This document shows, piece by piece, positions 29,396 through 38,262 of a DNA stretch of 64,000 bases. Under the pieces are notes generated by a model. It was not told where the DNA came from, searched no databases, and saw only the letters and a program-made list of their open reading frames with translations. Source of the DNA: Shewanella sp. CG12_big_fil_rev_8_21_14_0_65_47_15 (GTDB lineage Bacteria; Pseudomonadota; Gammaproteobacteria; Enterobacterales; Shewanellaceae). The stretch covers positions 86,541-150,540 of the forward strand of contig NZ_PFGL01000063.1 in NCBI RefSeq assembly GCF_002783505.1, in the 5' to 3' direction. Positions within the stretch are counted from its first letter, which is position 1. Every line of letters starts with the position of its first letter. The translations under genes and the position numbers were made by a program.

Positions 29396-29418
29396 AACAT
29401 GCATAAATAAAGCATGAA
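29396..29418. promoter_or_regulatory. Candidate NsrR operator at hcp
   Basis: AACATGCATAAATAAAGCATGAA is an imperfect palindrome (CATGC-N9-GCATG core). It matches roughly 14 of 22 positions of the remembered NsrR consensus AAGATGCATTT-N-AAATGCATCTT. It lies 20 bases before the hcp ATG. NsrR is the nitric-oxide-sensing repressor of hcp-hcr in many gammaproteobacteria, which fits the gene. Confidence 0.4.
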
Positions 29419-29438
29419 TTTAAATTAGGAGTCTATCC

Positions 29439-31103
29439 ATGTTTTGTATTCAGTGTGAGCAAACCATCCGCACACCCGCTGGCAATGGTTGTAGTTATTC
29501 CCAAGGTATGTGTGGCAAGTTGGCGGCAACGTCCGATCTGCAGGATTTATTGATTTATATGCTGCAGGGCGTGTCTGTGTATGCGGTTAAAGCTCGCGGG
29601 CTGGGCATTATCGATGCCGAAGTGGACAGTTTTGTGCCTAAGGCATTTTTCTCTACGCTGACCAACGTCAATTTTGACGATGAACGTCTGATTGCCTACG
29701 CACAGCAGGCCGCTAAGTATCGTACGAGTTTAAAGCTTGCCTATGAAGCGGCATGCCAGAGCGCTGGGATCGTTGCAGAGCAGGTTCCTGAAGTTGCTCA
29801 ATTAGTGCTGGGAACGAGCAAAGTTGAAATGCTTTCTCAGGCGCCTATCGCGCTATTGAATAAAGACAAACATGAAATCCATGAGGATATCCTAGGTTTA
29901 AGACTGCTTTGCCTATATGGCCTTAAAGGCGCCGCCGCCTATATGGAGCATGCTCGCGTATTAGGTAAGACGGATGCCAGCATTGCGGAAGGTTTCCATG
30001 AAATTATGGCATTTTTGGGTGAGCCTAGCGTCGATGGCGACAAATTATTCACCACCGCAATGGACATAGGTCAGCTTAATTATCGCATTATGGCTATGCT
30101 CGATGCGGGCGAAACCGAAGCCTTCGGTCACCCTGAGCCAACAGTAGTGAATACTAAGTCAGTTAAGGGCAAGGCGATTTTAGTTTCCGGCCATGATATG
30201 AAGGATTTAGAGCTTATCCTCGAGCAAACAGCTGGCAAGGGTATCAATGTGTATACCCACGGTGAAATGTTACCCGCATTGGCCTATCCCGCCTTTAAAA
30301 AATATCCTCACCTTGTCGGTAACTACGGCAGCGCTTGGCAGAACCAACAAAAGGAGTTCGCTAACTTCCCCGGTGCTGTAGTGATGACATCAAACTGCAT
30401 TATCGATCCAAATGTGGGCAATTATAGCGACCGCATTTTCACCCGCAGCATTGTCGGCTGGCCAGGGGTGACACATATTGTTGGGGATGATTTCTCGGCG
30501 GTAGTCGATAAGGCCCTTGCTTTAGAAGGCTTCCAATACGATGAAATTCCACACAATATCACCATAGGTTTTGCCCGTAATGCCTTAATGACTGCGGCTC
30601 CTGCCGTGGTTGATAATGTGAAAAATGGCTCAATCAAGCACTTCTTCCTCGTAGGGGGCTGTGATGGCGATAAGGCTGAAAGAAGCTATTTTACCGATCT
30701 GGCTAAGTCAGCCCCTAAAGACTCTGTGATCCTGACCTTAGGTTGCGGCAAGTACAAGTTCAATAAACTCGACTTTGGTGATATCAACGGTATCCCGCGT
30801 TTACTCGATATTGGCCAGTGCAACGATGCTTATTCTGCTATTCAGCTTGCGATTGCCCTTTCAGAGATTTTTGAGTGCGATATTAATGAATTACCCCTTA
30901 GCTTAGTGCTTTCATGGTTCGAGCAAAAAGCCATTGTTGTATTGTTGACCTTGCTCTCCCTTGGGGTAAAAAACATTCGTACTGGCCCAACACCACCCGC
31001 CTTCCTAACGGCAAATTTAGCCAAAATTTTGGAAGAAAAGTTTGGTTTACGTAATACCACGACCGTCGAGGCCGATTTGAAAACCATGTTAAACGTGGCC
31101 TAA
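29439..31103 (+). CDS. hcp: Hydroxylamine reductase / hybrid cluster protein Hcp
   Basis: Iron-sulfur protein with a 4Fe-4S or 2Fe-2S cluster and the 4Fe-2S-2O hybrid cluster. It reduces nitric oxide (and hydroxylamine in vitro) and protects during nitrate/nitrite respiration. The 554-residue protein has N-terminal cysteines 3, 6, 18 and 25 (C-x2-C-x11-C-x6-C), the spacing of the E. coli class. Hybrid-cluster ligands are in [37 protein letters not shown] and LDIGQCND. A strong ribosome binding site (TTAGGAG) precedes ATG 29439. hcr follows after an intergenic terminator-like hairpin. Confidence 0.96.
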   Translation: MFCIQCEQTIRTPAGNGCSYSQGMCGKLAATSDLQDLLIYMLQGVSVYAVKARGLGIIDAEVDSFVPKAFFSTLTNVNFDDERLIAYAQQAAKYRTSLKLAYEAACQSAGIVAEQVPEVAQLVLGTSKVEMLSQAPIALLNKDKHEIHEDILGLRLLCLYGLKGAAAYMEHARVLGKTDASIAEGFHEIMAFLGEPSVDGDKLFTTAMDIGQLNYRIMAMLDAGETEAFGHPEPTVVNTKSVKGKAILVSGHDMKDLELILEQTAGKGINVYTHGEMLPALAYPAFKKYPHLVGNYGSAWQNQQKEFANFPGAVVMTSNCIIDPNVGNYSDRIFTRSIVGWPGVTHIVGDDFSAVVDKALALEGFQYDEIPHNITIGFARNALMTAAPAVVDNVKNGSIKHFFLVGGCDGDKAERSYFTDLAKSAPKDSVILTLGCGKYKFNKLDFGDINGIPRLLDIGQCNDAYSAIQLAIALSEIFECDINELPLSLVLSWFEQKAIVVLLTLLSLGVKNIRTGPTPPAFLTANLAKILEEKFGLRNTTTVEADLKTMLNVA

Positions 31104-31125
31104 ATCAACCGAGAACCTTTGTTTA

Positions 31126-31164
31126 ACTGCGGTTTTAAGCGTTTGAGTAAAACCGCAGTGTTTT
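31126..31164 (+). terminator. Terminator-like hairpin between hcp and hcr
   Basis: Perfect 12-bp stem ACTGCGGTTTTA (31126-31137) / TAAAACCGCAGT (31148-31159) with a 10-base loop, followed by GTTTTG. It probably lowers hcr transcription relative to hcp. Confidence 0.65.
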
Positions 31165-31180
31165 GTGGAATAAGAATGCT

Positions 31181-32296
31181 ATGAATATGAGTCTGATGTC
31201 GAGGGAGGGGACATTATCCTTTTCTCCCCAAAGACAGGAGAGTTTCAATCAATTAGTGTGCGTCGAACGCTGGAACGAAACCGCTGATGTGGTGAGCTTT
31301 CGTTTTCAAGCCGGCGAGCCAATGAAGTTTGACTATAAGCCTGGGCAGTTTATGACCTTAGTGCTTGAGATCAACGGTGAGCAGGCTTGTCGCAGTTATA
31401 CCTTATCTTCCACACCCTCGCGGCCCTATTCCCTTATGGTGACCATCAAGCGGGTCGAAGGTGGACTGGTCTCCAATTATCTTATTGACCATCTGCAGCC
31501 GGGGCAAAGTGTTCGAGTATTACCGCCAACGGGGCAGTTTAATCTGTTTGATATTCCTGCAAAAAAATATCTATTCTTGAGTGCTGGCTGCGGCATTACC
31601 CCTATGTACTCTATGTCCCGTTATCTTACCGATAGCCAGATGGATGCCGATATTGCCTTTGTACACAGTGCGCGCTCCGAAGCGGACATCATTTTTAAAT
31701 CCTCCTTAGCCACTATGGCGCAGCGTCATAGCCGTTTTAAGCTGCGTTACATGTTGGAATCTATCACAACAGAAACACTATGGCATGGGGATGAGGTTTT
31801 ACATGAGATTGGGCGGTTAAGTGCCGAAAGTTTACTTAATTTAGTGCCCGATTTTGCGGAACGGACCGTGTTTTTATGTGGTCCAGAGCCCTATATGCAG
31901 GCGGTGAAACGCTTACTGGGTGAGCTTAATTTTGATATGGCTCAACTGCACCATGAAAGCTTTGCCACCGCGGTCAAAGATGCGCAGCACAGAGTTAAGC
32001 AAGCTGAAATGCAGGGCATAGAGCCGGCCAATTCCAGCTCGGCTTTTATGTTGTCCATCGGCGATAGAAAGCGCGAGTTAACCTCGGAGCAAAGCTTACT
32101 CGAAGGCATTGAGGCTGAAGGTTTACCGATTATTGCCGCCTGCCGTTCAGGCGTGTGTGGTGCCTGCAAATGCCAAGTGCTCGAAGGGGAGACAGAATCC
32201 AGCAGCATTATGACATTAACCCCCGCTGAAATTGAAGCCGGCTTTGTCTTAGCCTGTTCAACTAAGTTGAAGTCCGATATCACTTTGTCCTTGTAG
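31181..32296 (+). CDS. hcr: Hcr, NADH-dependent reductase for Hcp
   Basis: Passes electrons from NADH to Hcp. An N-terminal ferredoxin-NADP reductase-like FAD domain (YKPGQFMTLVL, CRSYTLSSTPSRP) precedes the NAD domain (LFLSAGCGITPMYSM, VFLCGPEPYMQAVK). A C-terminal plant-type 2Fe-2S domain follows (CRSGVCGACKCQVLEG, final Cys in LACS). The start is uncertain: the open frame reaches back to 31163, and ATG 31181, 31187 and 31196 are all possible without a clear ribosome binding site. I use 31181 (371 residues). Confidence 0.9.
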   Translation: MNMSLMSREGTLSFSPQRQESFNQLVCVERWNETADVVSFRFQAGEPMKFDYKPGQFMTLVLEINGEQACRSYTLSSTPSRPYSLMVTIKRVEGGLVSNYLIDHLQPGQSVRVLPPTGQFNLFDIPAKKYLFLSAGCGITPMYSMSRYLTDSQMDADIAFVHSARSEADIIFKSSLATMAQRHSRFKLRYMLESITTETLWHGDEVLHEIGRLSAESLLNLVPDFAERTVFLCGPEPYMQAVKRLLGELNFDMAQLHHESFATAVKDAQHRVKQAEMQGIEPANSSSAFMLSIGDRKRELTSEQSLLEGIEAEGLPIIAACRSGVCGACKCQVLEGETESSSIMTLTPAEIEAGFVLACSTKLKSDITLSL

Positions 32297-32429
32297 TCTG
32301 CATGGATATTAACTTTCGAGAGGAAATATTTTAACTCCTTAGTTGCGATTATTTACCCGAGAACGTAAGGTTAAAGACAGGGGCGTTGAGTGTGAGCGCC
32401 CAGTCCCATCATCTGGCTGGAGTCTCTCA

Positions 32430-32765
32430 ATGACAACGACAACCACCTATGCCGCAAAAATTGAAGATCGTAGCCTTGGGCATTTGCTTTATGCTTTGAT
32501 GTCGGGTTTCCCGCTACTCTTGCTTCCTGTGCTGTTGAGTCTGTTTATCAATGTATCCCAACGCCAAACACTGAATAATGGACTGCTTGCTTCGCATCTG
32601 CGCTGGCAGCGCCATTCCAATATTATTTTTATCGGTCTGTTGGCTCTCGGTTATTGGGTGCCTGTCACTTGGCTCAGTCTTTCGATTTATCTCTTTGGTA
32701 TTATTTGGTTTTGTCATCGAATCCTAAAGGGTTGGTTAAGCTTATTGGATGGTTTAGAAGTCTAA
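32430..32765 (+). CDS. Small membrane protein, DUF4870-like
   Basis: A 111-residue protein with three likely membrane segments (about 17-40, 55-75, 78-97). The motif SHLRWQRHSNIIF, and the end FCHRILKGWLSLLDG, resemble a widespread family of small proteobacterial membrane proteins that share SHxRWQ and YRIxKGWLxLxDG. The function is unknown. The frame is open from 32343, but ATG 32430 has CTGGAG seven bases ahead. It may be in one transcript with the antiporter gene 44 bases downstream. Confidence 0.7.
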   Translation: MTTTTTYAAKIEDRSLGHLLYALMSGFPLLLLPVLLSLFINVSQRQTLNNGLLASHLRWQRHSNIIFIGLLALGYWVPVTWLSLSIYLFGIIWFCHRILKGWLSLLDGLEV

Positions 32766-32809
32766 ATATGTGCTAGAGTCTCTGCATCTTTGTGTTGAAA
32801 GAGGCTCCC

Positions 32810-34090
32810 ATGTCCAGCTATCAAATTCTCTGTATTCTCTGCGCGTTAGCCTTAGTCACCTCTGTAATCTCTTCTCGGGTGCATAAATTACAAGAAACCG
32901 TTGCTATCACGGCTTTGGCCCTTGGGATGAGTTTATTGCTCCTCCTCGGGGGAAAGGCACTTGGGGGCGAGGTATATGGCTATTTCGTGGTTGGGCTTAA
33001 GAAACTCGATTTTCAGGCACTCTTACTTAACGGCATGCTCGGCTTCTTACTTTTCGCTGGTGCCCTGCAGATCCGCTTATCAATATTAAAGCACCAAAAG
33101 TGGGAGATCCTCATTCTTGCCTGTGTGAGCACATTACTGTCGACCTTTATAATTGGTGGTCTGCTGTTTTGGGTTGCGCCCCAATTGGGATTACCCCTAG
33201 CGCTCACCCATTGCCTACTCTTTGGTGCCTTAATTTCTCCCACGGATCCCATAGCCGTGCTAGCCATTTTAAAGAAGATGGGGGCTCCGGAAGATATCGC
33301 CATTCAAGTGGAGGGAGAGTCATTATTTAATGATGGTATTGGGTTAGTCGTTTTTGTGGTGTTATCCCAAATGGCGTTTTCGACCGAGTCTATTACGACT
33401 CTGCAGGTATCGGTTTTATTCTTCCATGAGGCGATAGGTGGTCTGATTTACGGCGCGGTATTAGGTTTCTTATTACATCATTTTTTCCGTTACTGTGAGG
33501 AAGAAACCCAATTGATGTTAGTGACTTTGCTTATTCCGACTGCGGGATATGTGATGGCGGAGGTTTTTGGGGTTTCTGGACCGCTCGCTATGGTAAGTGC
33601 TGGTATTATCATAGGTAATTTCAGTGTGCCTAAATATTTTGTTCGTCAGGAGCGAGTTAAGTTACTGACATTTTGGTCACTGATCGAATCCTTCTTCAAT
33701 GCGCTACTCTTCCTGTTACTTGGCCTATTACTGTTACTTGTGACGTTTAAAGCGCCGCTGTGGTGGTTTATGTTTGTGTCGATTCCGCTCGTGCTATTGG
33801 CGCGAGCCATCAGTGTGTTACTGCCTTATCGGGGATTTAGATTGGTTAAATCCTATAATCCCTATGCCGAATCTATTTTGATTTGGGGTGGGCTACGTGG
33901 CGGACTGGCACTGGCAATGGCCATGAGTCTACCGCAGGGGATAGTGGTCGATGTGAGCAGTGGTGTGGAGTTACGTGAACTCTTATTGGTGATGACCTAT
34001 GCGGTGGTGGTGTTTTCTATCTTAGTGCAAGGTTCGACTATGGCAGGACTTATTCGCAGGAGTAATGCTGTGCCAGTCAATGCGAAATAG
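32810..34090 (+). CDS. CPA1-family Na+(K+)/H+ antiporter
   Basis: A 426-residue inner-membrane protein with about 12 membrane segments. The CPA1/NhaP-type motifs are LISPTDPIAVLAIL and VEGESLFNDGIGLVVFVVL (the conserved ND of the ion site), and IWGGLRGGLALAMAMSLP near the C-terminus. It exchanges monovalent cations for protons; ion preference cannot be read. ATG 32810, five bases after GAAAGAGG, is preferred to the in-frame GTG 32792. Confidence 0.88.
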   Translation: MSSYQILCILCALALVTSVISSRVHKLQETVAITALALGMSLLLLLGGKALGGEVYGYFVVGLKKLDFQALLLNGMLGFLLFAGALQIRLSILKHQKWEILILACVSTLLSTFIIGGLLFWVAPQLGLPLALTHCLLFGALISPTDPIAVLAILKKMGAPEDIAIQVEGESLFNDGIGLVVFVVLSQMAFSTESITTLQVSVLFFHEAIGGLIYGAVLGFLLHHFFRYCEEETQLMLVTLLIPTAGYVMAEVFGVSGPLAMVSAGIIIGNFSVPKYFVRQERVKLLTFWSLIESFFNALLFLLLGLLLLLVTFKAPLWWFMFVSIPLVLLARAISVLLPYRGFRLVKSYNPYAESILIWGGLRGGLALAMAMSLPQGIVVDVSSGVELRELLLVMTYAVVVFSILVQGSTMAGLIRRSNAVPVNAK

Positions 34091-34126
34091 GATAGCTGGC
34101 CTGCGTCCAAATAAGCTTATCCGTGA

Positions 34127-34163
34127 TAAAAAAGCCACAGCTCAGTGCTGTGGCTTCTCTTTT
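34127..34163. terminator. Bidirectional terminator between the antiporter gene and pheA
   Basis: Stem AGCCACAG (34133-34140) / CTGTGGCT (34148-34155), loop CTCAGTG. On the minus strand the stem is followed by six T, a good terminator for pheA; on the plus strand by TCTCTTTT, weaker. Confidence 0.8.
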
Positions 34164-34173
34164 ACCTTAAAGG

Positions 34174-36150
34174 TTAACGATATAATTCCCGCACAACTTG
34201 GGCCATGAGTTCTAGCCCATCGTCTTCGAGTGCGCAGTTCAGTACTAAACCATCGGCCTTGAGTTGTTTAATCCCTTGGGTTTGCAGCACCAAAGCGTCC
34301 TGTGCTATGGCATAACAGGGATTGATCACTATGGGTAAATGGCTAGTGGCCTTAATTTGGATCAGGCTCGCAAGATCTAGGGTCGGAAGGTTCGCGTGGT
34401 TAAAGGTGCGAACGCCCGAGTCGCAGAGGATCAACTGCTGATTGCCTTGGCTTAAAATAATCTCGGTCGCCGCCAAAAACTCCTCATAGCTTGCCATATC
34501 ATTACGTTCGAGCAATAGCGGAATGGGCAGAGTGCCAACTTGGGTCAACAAAGTTTGGTTAAACATTTGTTTTCCCATGATAAACAACATGTCTACCTGC
34601 TGGGTGACCAGTGCTATATCCGCGCTTTGTTCCACGGCGACAATGCACTGTAAATCGTATTGATGCAGGATTTGACGCAGTTTAGCTAAGGTTAACTCAG
34701 GTGAAGCTAAGAGATTTACCGCCTCCAAAATAATGGCTTGAAACCCGATTTCCTTAAGCTGTTTCACCCTATGTTCAAATTGAGATAACGCTAAGGGAGA
34801 CAGTTCCTTAGTCAGGCTAAGCTTGGCTATCGCCCCAATATGGCCTGCGCCGATACTCAATGGACCGCTGCTAATTTCGCTGTCCTGTGCTTTATAGGCT
34901 TTGCTGTATCTATAGGGGCTTATTTCCGGCGCTGAGGGGTTTATGTTTTGCGTCTTAGAGGTGCTAGGCTCAATCAGCAGTTGGCTGTTGCTCAGCTGTG
35001 TTGGTTTGACTGTTTCACAGGGGTAGCAACCTAATACTTTGATAAAACGTGTGATCCGCTCTAATTGCTTCAATCCTGCCTGCATGGCTTCGCTGGATAT
35101 ATTGGCATCGATATCGAGGTAGAACATTTCTTCCCAAGGCGTGCCAGGGATAGGGCGAGACTCTAACTTGCTCATATTCAATTGATGAGCCTTCAGTACC
35201 AGTAATGCCTCGACTAAGGCGCCGGCTTTTTGGCTCGTTGCCATGATTAAGGTCGTTTTCGCGGGGAGTTGTTCAGGCACCGCCACGGCTTTACGGGCGA
35301 CAACAATAAAACGACTTTGGTTGATTTTTTGATTCGCAAGGCCCGCTTCTATGGACTCTAGCTGATAGAGCGCACCACCTTCGGCGCTACCAATAGCCCC
35401 AGCGCTATTGTCGGCACTTTGATTGACCTTTTCCATCGCCTCGGCGCTGCTCGAGCAATATTCCAGCCTTAAATCCTTATGTTGACTGAGATAACGGCTG
35501 CATTGGCTGATGGGTTGTGGATGGGCGTAAACGGTCTTGATATCGCTCAATTTGCTGCCGGGTTTGCCAAGTAAGCAATGGCTCACTTCTATGGTAGTCT
35601 CGCCCACGATGGAGAGACTGGTATGCTGCAGCACGTCATACACTTCGTTGATCGAACCCGATGAGGTATTTTCAATCGGCAGAAACCCATAATCGGCATG
35701 ACCCGATTCAACCGCTTGCACAATTTCATCGAAACTTTGGCAGCCTAAATCCAACATATCGACTTGGCGGCGTAGGCAATAACGGCTCGCGGCAAGGTAA
35801 GAATAGGAGCCCCTAGCGCCAAGGTAGGCGATACAATACTGCTGTTTTTGTGTTTCAGGATTGGCGCGACCGTGTAAATAAGCCTGCTGATTGAGCACTG
35901 AATCTTCAATAATGCTTTGATAAAGGGAGATCACATAGTGGGCATCTAGGCCTTTTTCCCGCCCTTCCTTAACCAGTCTGGTTAATAATTCCTTTTCCCT
36001 TTGGGTGTCCCTAATGGGTCTGATATCGACTTCTTTGCTGCGGGCCACTTCTAAACTTAAGCGACGGCGCTCGGCGAGTAATGAGAGCAGTTCATTATCG
36101 AGCTGAGTGATTTGTTCTCGAGTTTGGTTTAAAGGCTGTGGTTTATGCAT
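34174..36150 (-). CDS. pheA: PheA: chorismate mutase/prephenate dehydratase with a C-terminal DAHP-synthase-like domain
   Basis: P-protein for phenylalanine synthesis. Residues 1-95 are AroQ chorismate mutase. Residues 105-285 are prephenate dehydratase (GARGSYSYLAA, PIENTSSGSINEVYD); the catalytic TRF triad reads SRF (279-281). Residues 298-378 are the ACT domain with GALV and ESRP, the phenylalanine-binding motifs. E. coli PheA ends here (386 residues); this protein runs to 658. After a polar linker (388-430) the tail resembles class I-beta DAHP synthase: GKQMFNQTLLTQVG, PIPLLLERND, ILCDSGVRTFN, TLDLASL. Key residues are changed: AGPC to AGHI (435-438), LLKR to LLER, VDPSH to INPCY. The tail is therefore probably not catalytic and may be allosteric or scaffolding. 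Regulated by the upstream pheL attenuator. Confidence 0.93.
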   Translation of the reverse strand: MHKPQPLNQTREQITQLDNELLSLLAERRRLSLEVARSKEVDIRPIRDTQREKELLTRLVKEGREKGLDAHYVISLYQSIIEDSVLNQQAYLHGRANPETQKQQYCIAYLGARGSYSYLAASRYCLRRQVDMLDLGCQSFDEIVQAVESGHADYGFLPIENTSSGSINEVYDVLQHTSLSIVGETTIEVSHCLLGKPGSKLSDIKTVYAHPQPISQCSRYLSQHKDLRLEYCSSSAEAMEKVNQSADNSAGAIGSAEGGALYQLESIEAGLANQKINQSRFIVVARKAVAVPEQLPAKTTLIMATSQKAGALVEALLVLKAHQLNMSKLESRPIPGTPWEEMFYLDIDANISSEAMQAGLKQLERITRFIKVLGCYPCETVKPTQLSNSQLLIEPSTSKTQNINPSAPEISPYRYSKAYKAQDSEISSGPLSIGAGHIGAIAKLSLTKELSPLALSQFEHRVKQLKEIGFQAIILEAVNLLASPELTLAKLRQILHQYDLQCIVAVEQSADIALVTQQVDMLFIMGKQMFNQTLLTQVGTLPIPLLLERNDMASYEEFLAATEIILSQGNQQLILCDSGVRTFNHANLPTLDLASLIQIKATSHLPIVINPCYAIAQDALVLQTQGIKQLKADGLVLNCALEDDGLELMAQVVRELYR

Positions 36151-36193
36151 TCTGACCTCAATTGCCGCCGTGTATTTATCAATCGTTTAAGAC

Positions 36194-36220
36194 AAAAAAG
36201 CCTCCCAGTGGGGAGGCTTT
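36194..36220 (-). terminator. Attenuator terminator of pheA
   Basis: On the minus strand a perfect 10-bp stem (36220-36211 with 36206-36197; AAAGCCTCCC / GGGAGGCTTT, loop of 4) is followed by six T. The GCCTCC of its first strand can instead pair with GGAGGC at 36259-36254, just after the leader-peptide stop, and adjoining GGATTTAC with GTAAAAATCC, forming an antiterminator. The phenylalanine-codon stretch of pheL is complementary to the segment at about 36222-36245. This is the arrangement of amino-acid attenuators. Confidence 0.85.
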
Positions 36221-36258
36221 GGATTTTTACTTTCGTTTTTACACAGTAAATCCGCCTC

Positions 36259-36312
36259 CTAGAGTGGGGGTGTAAAAAAGAAAGTAAAAAAAGCTGCAGT
36301 CATCGTTTTCAT
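36259..36312 (-). CDS. pheL: pheA leader peptide PheL
   Basis: A 17-codon frame on the minus strand, translating to MKTMTAAFFTFFFTPPL. Five of six consecutive-region codons (FFTFFF) are phenylalanine, as in E. coli PheL ([15 protein letters not shown]). It is followed by the antiterminator/terminator alternatives and then pheA. Ribosome stalling at the Phe codons when charged tRNA-Phe is scarce should favour the antiterminator. No Shine-Dalgarno sequence is visible before the ATG; a second ATG lies at codon 4. Confidence 0.85.
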   Translation of the reverse strand: MKTMTAAFFTFFFTPPL

Positions 36313-36319
36313 GGGGTTA

Positions 36320-36348
36320 AAACTAAAGGGCTGGGGCGTAGCTGTCAA
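36320..36348 (-). promoter_or_regulatory. Promoter of pheL-pheA
   Basis: On the minus strand, a perfect -35 hexamer TTGACA (36348-36343), exact 17-base spacer, and TAGTTT (36325-36320) as the -10. Transcription should begin near 36313, practically at the pheL ATG. Confidence 0.6.
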
Positions 36349-36440
36349 TCAAAACTTACTCAAGATGAGGGATTAGCGGGTAACGAAGGAGAATAGATTA
36401 ATTCGCCTAGGGATGAGGGGAAAAACTCTAGTTTCAAAGA

Positions 36441-36474
36441 GATAAAAAAGGCGAAGAGGATTATCTTCGCCTTT
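36441..36474 (-). terminator. Rho-independent terminator after pepA
   Basis: Perfect 11-bp stem AAAGGCGAAGA (36447-36457) / TCTTCGCCTTT (36464-36474), 6-base loop, continuing into a T run on the minus strand. Confidence 0.88.
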
Positions 36475-36500
36475 TGTGAGCATTAACTTATCCGTTAAAT

Positions 36501-38009
36501 TTACTCGCCCAGTTCAACACCAGCACGATTGATTAAGAACTGTGTCAAAATCGGTACTGGACGACCCGTGGAGCCTTTATTGGCGCCACTGTTCCACGCA
36601 GTACCGGCTACGTCTAAGTGAGCCCAGTTGTACTTTTTCGCGAAACGCGACAGGAAGCAAGCGGCGGTAATAGCACCGGCAGGACGACCGCCTAGGTTGG
36701 TCATATCCGCAAATGGGCTGTCGAGCATATCTTGGTATTCATCCCATAATGGCATGCGCCATGCGCGGTCACCGCTCTGCTCTCCGGCATTTAACAGCTC
36801 GTGTGCCAATGGGTTGTGGGATGAGAATAGGCCTGAAGCGTGTTTACCTAAGGCGATCACGCAGGCCCCGGTTAAGGTGGCAGTGTCGATCACTAATTCA
36901 GGCTCGAAACGCTCAACATAGGTTAATACATCACATAGCACTAAACGGCCTTCGGCGTCGGTATTAAGCACTTCAACGGTTTGGCCTGACATAGTGGTCA
37001 GAATATCACCCGGACGATAGGCATTACCCGATGGCATGTTTTCACAACCCGCGAGCACACCGATGACATTAATAGGTAACTTCATCTCACAGATGGCTTT
37101 CATGGTGCCAATCACACCCGCAGCGCCGCCCATGTCGTATTTCATTTCATCCATAGCTTCGCCAGGTTTTAAAGAAATACCACCAGAGTCGAAGGTTAAA
37201 CCTTTACCAACCAGCACAATAGGCTTCTCTGTGCTGTCAACGGCGCCTTTATATTCCATCACTGTCATGATGGATTCGTTGGCGCTGGCACGACCCACGG
37301 CTAGATAAGAGTTCATGCCTAACTTGGCCATTTGCTCTTCACCTACGGTGGTGACATGCAGATTTTCATGTATTTCAGCCAGTTGGCGTGCTTGTGAGGC
37401 TAAATAGGCTGGATTGCAGATGTTTGGTGGCATATTGGCCACATCGCGGCATAAATGCACACCCGCAGATACGGCCATACCGTGCTCAATGGCGCGTTCA
37501 CCTAAGGTTAATTCGCGGCGAGTTGGCACATTGAACACTAACTTACGCAGTGGACGACGGGTTTCACCTTTGCGGCTTTTTAACGCATCGAAGCTATACA
37601 AGCTGTTATTGGTGGTTTCGACGGCTTGACGTACTTTCCAATAGGTATCACGACCTTTAACATGCAACTCGGTTAAGAAGCACACGGCTTCCATCGACCC
37701 AGTTTCATTTAAGGTGTTGATCGTTTTAGTAATGATTTGCTTATATTGGCGTTCGTCTAGTTCTCGTTCTTTGCCACAGCCAACTAATAATACACGCTCA
37801 CTCAATACGTTAGGAACGTGGTGCAGCAATAACATCTGGCCAGGCTTGCCTTCCAGATCACCGCGACGCAACAGATTACTGATATAACCTTCGCTAATCT
37901 TGTCTAATTGCTCGGCGATGCCGGATAGACGGCGGGGTTCATAAACACCGACAACGATACAAGCCGAGCGTTGTTTTTCGGGGCTACCGCTCTTTACGCT
38001 AAACTCCAT
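36501..38009 (-). CDS. pepA: Cytosol (leucyl) aminopeptidase PepA
   Basis: M17 aminopeptidase with two metal ions; in E. coli it is also a DNA-binding accessory factor (XerB) in Xer recombination and carAB control. The 502-residue protein aligns with E. coli PepA from [20 protein letters not shown] and has the signature [12 protein letters not shown], plus [10 protein letters not shown] and EYKG metal/active-site segments. ATG 38009 is chosen, five bases after AGGAG, over an extension of two codons. Divergent from lptF, as in E. coli. Confidence 0.96.
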   Translation of the reverse strand: MEFSVKSGSPEKQRSACIVVGVYEPRRLSGIAEQLDKISEGYISNLLRRGDLEGKPGQMLLLHHVPNVLSERVLLVGCGKERELDERQYKQIITKTINTLNETGSMEAVCFLTELHVKGRDTYWKVRQAVETTNNSLYSFDALKSRKGETRRPLRKLVFNVPTRRELTLGERAIEHGMAVSAGVHLCRDVANMPPNICNPAYLASQARQLAEIHENLHVTTVGEEQMAKLGMNSYLAVGRASANESIMTVMEYKGAVDSTEKPIVLVGKGLTFDSGGISLKPGEAMDEMKYDMGGAAGVIGTMKAICEMKLPINVIGVLAGCENMPSGNAYRPGDILTTMSGQTVEVLNTDAEGRLVLCDVLTYVERFEPELVIDTATLTGACVIALGKHASGLFSSHNPLAHELLNAGEQSGDRAWRMPLWDEYQDMLDSPFADMTNLGGRPAGAITAACFLSRFAKKYNWAHLDVAGTAWNSGANKGSTGRPVPILTQFLINRAGVELGE

Positions 38010-38262
38010 GAGCACTCCTAGATTCTTAAAGACAAATTTTTATATTTATTGGATAATGTCTGCTTGTCCCGAAAAGGGCCTAAGTTATTACTCCAAAGGT
38101 GATTTATTCTCGGCATTTGAGTCACGTGTTTGTGAAACACTCGTATACTTAAGTTTGCCAGGAACCCCTGAAGCTGGTCAGAAAACTATCAAAAGTAAAC
38201 AGTTTACATGAAAGTTAGTCTGTTACCAGCAAAAAGATAAGTTTAGAGACCGGATCCTACCT

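Noticed and set aside
38195..38207. Short palindrome GTAAAC-A-GTTTAC between pepA and lptF
   Set aside because: Too short and AT-rich to call an operator without conservation data.
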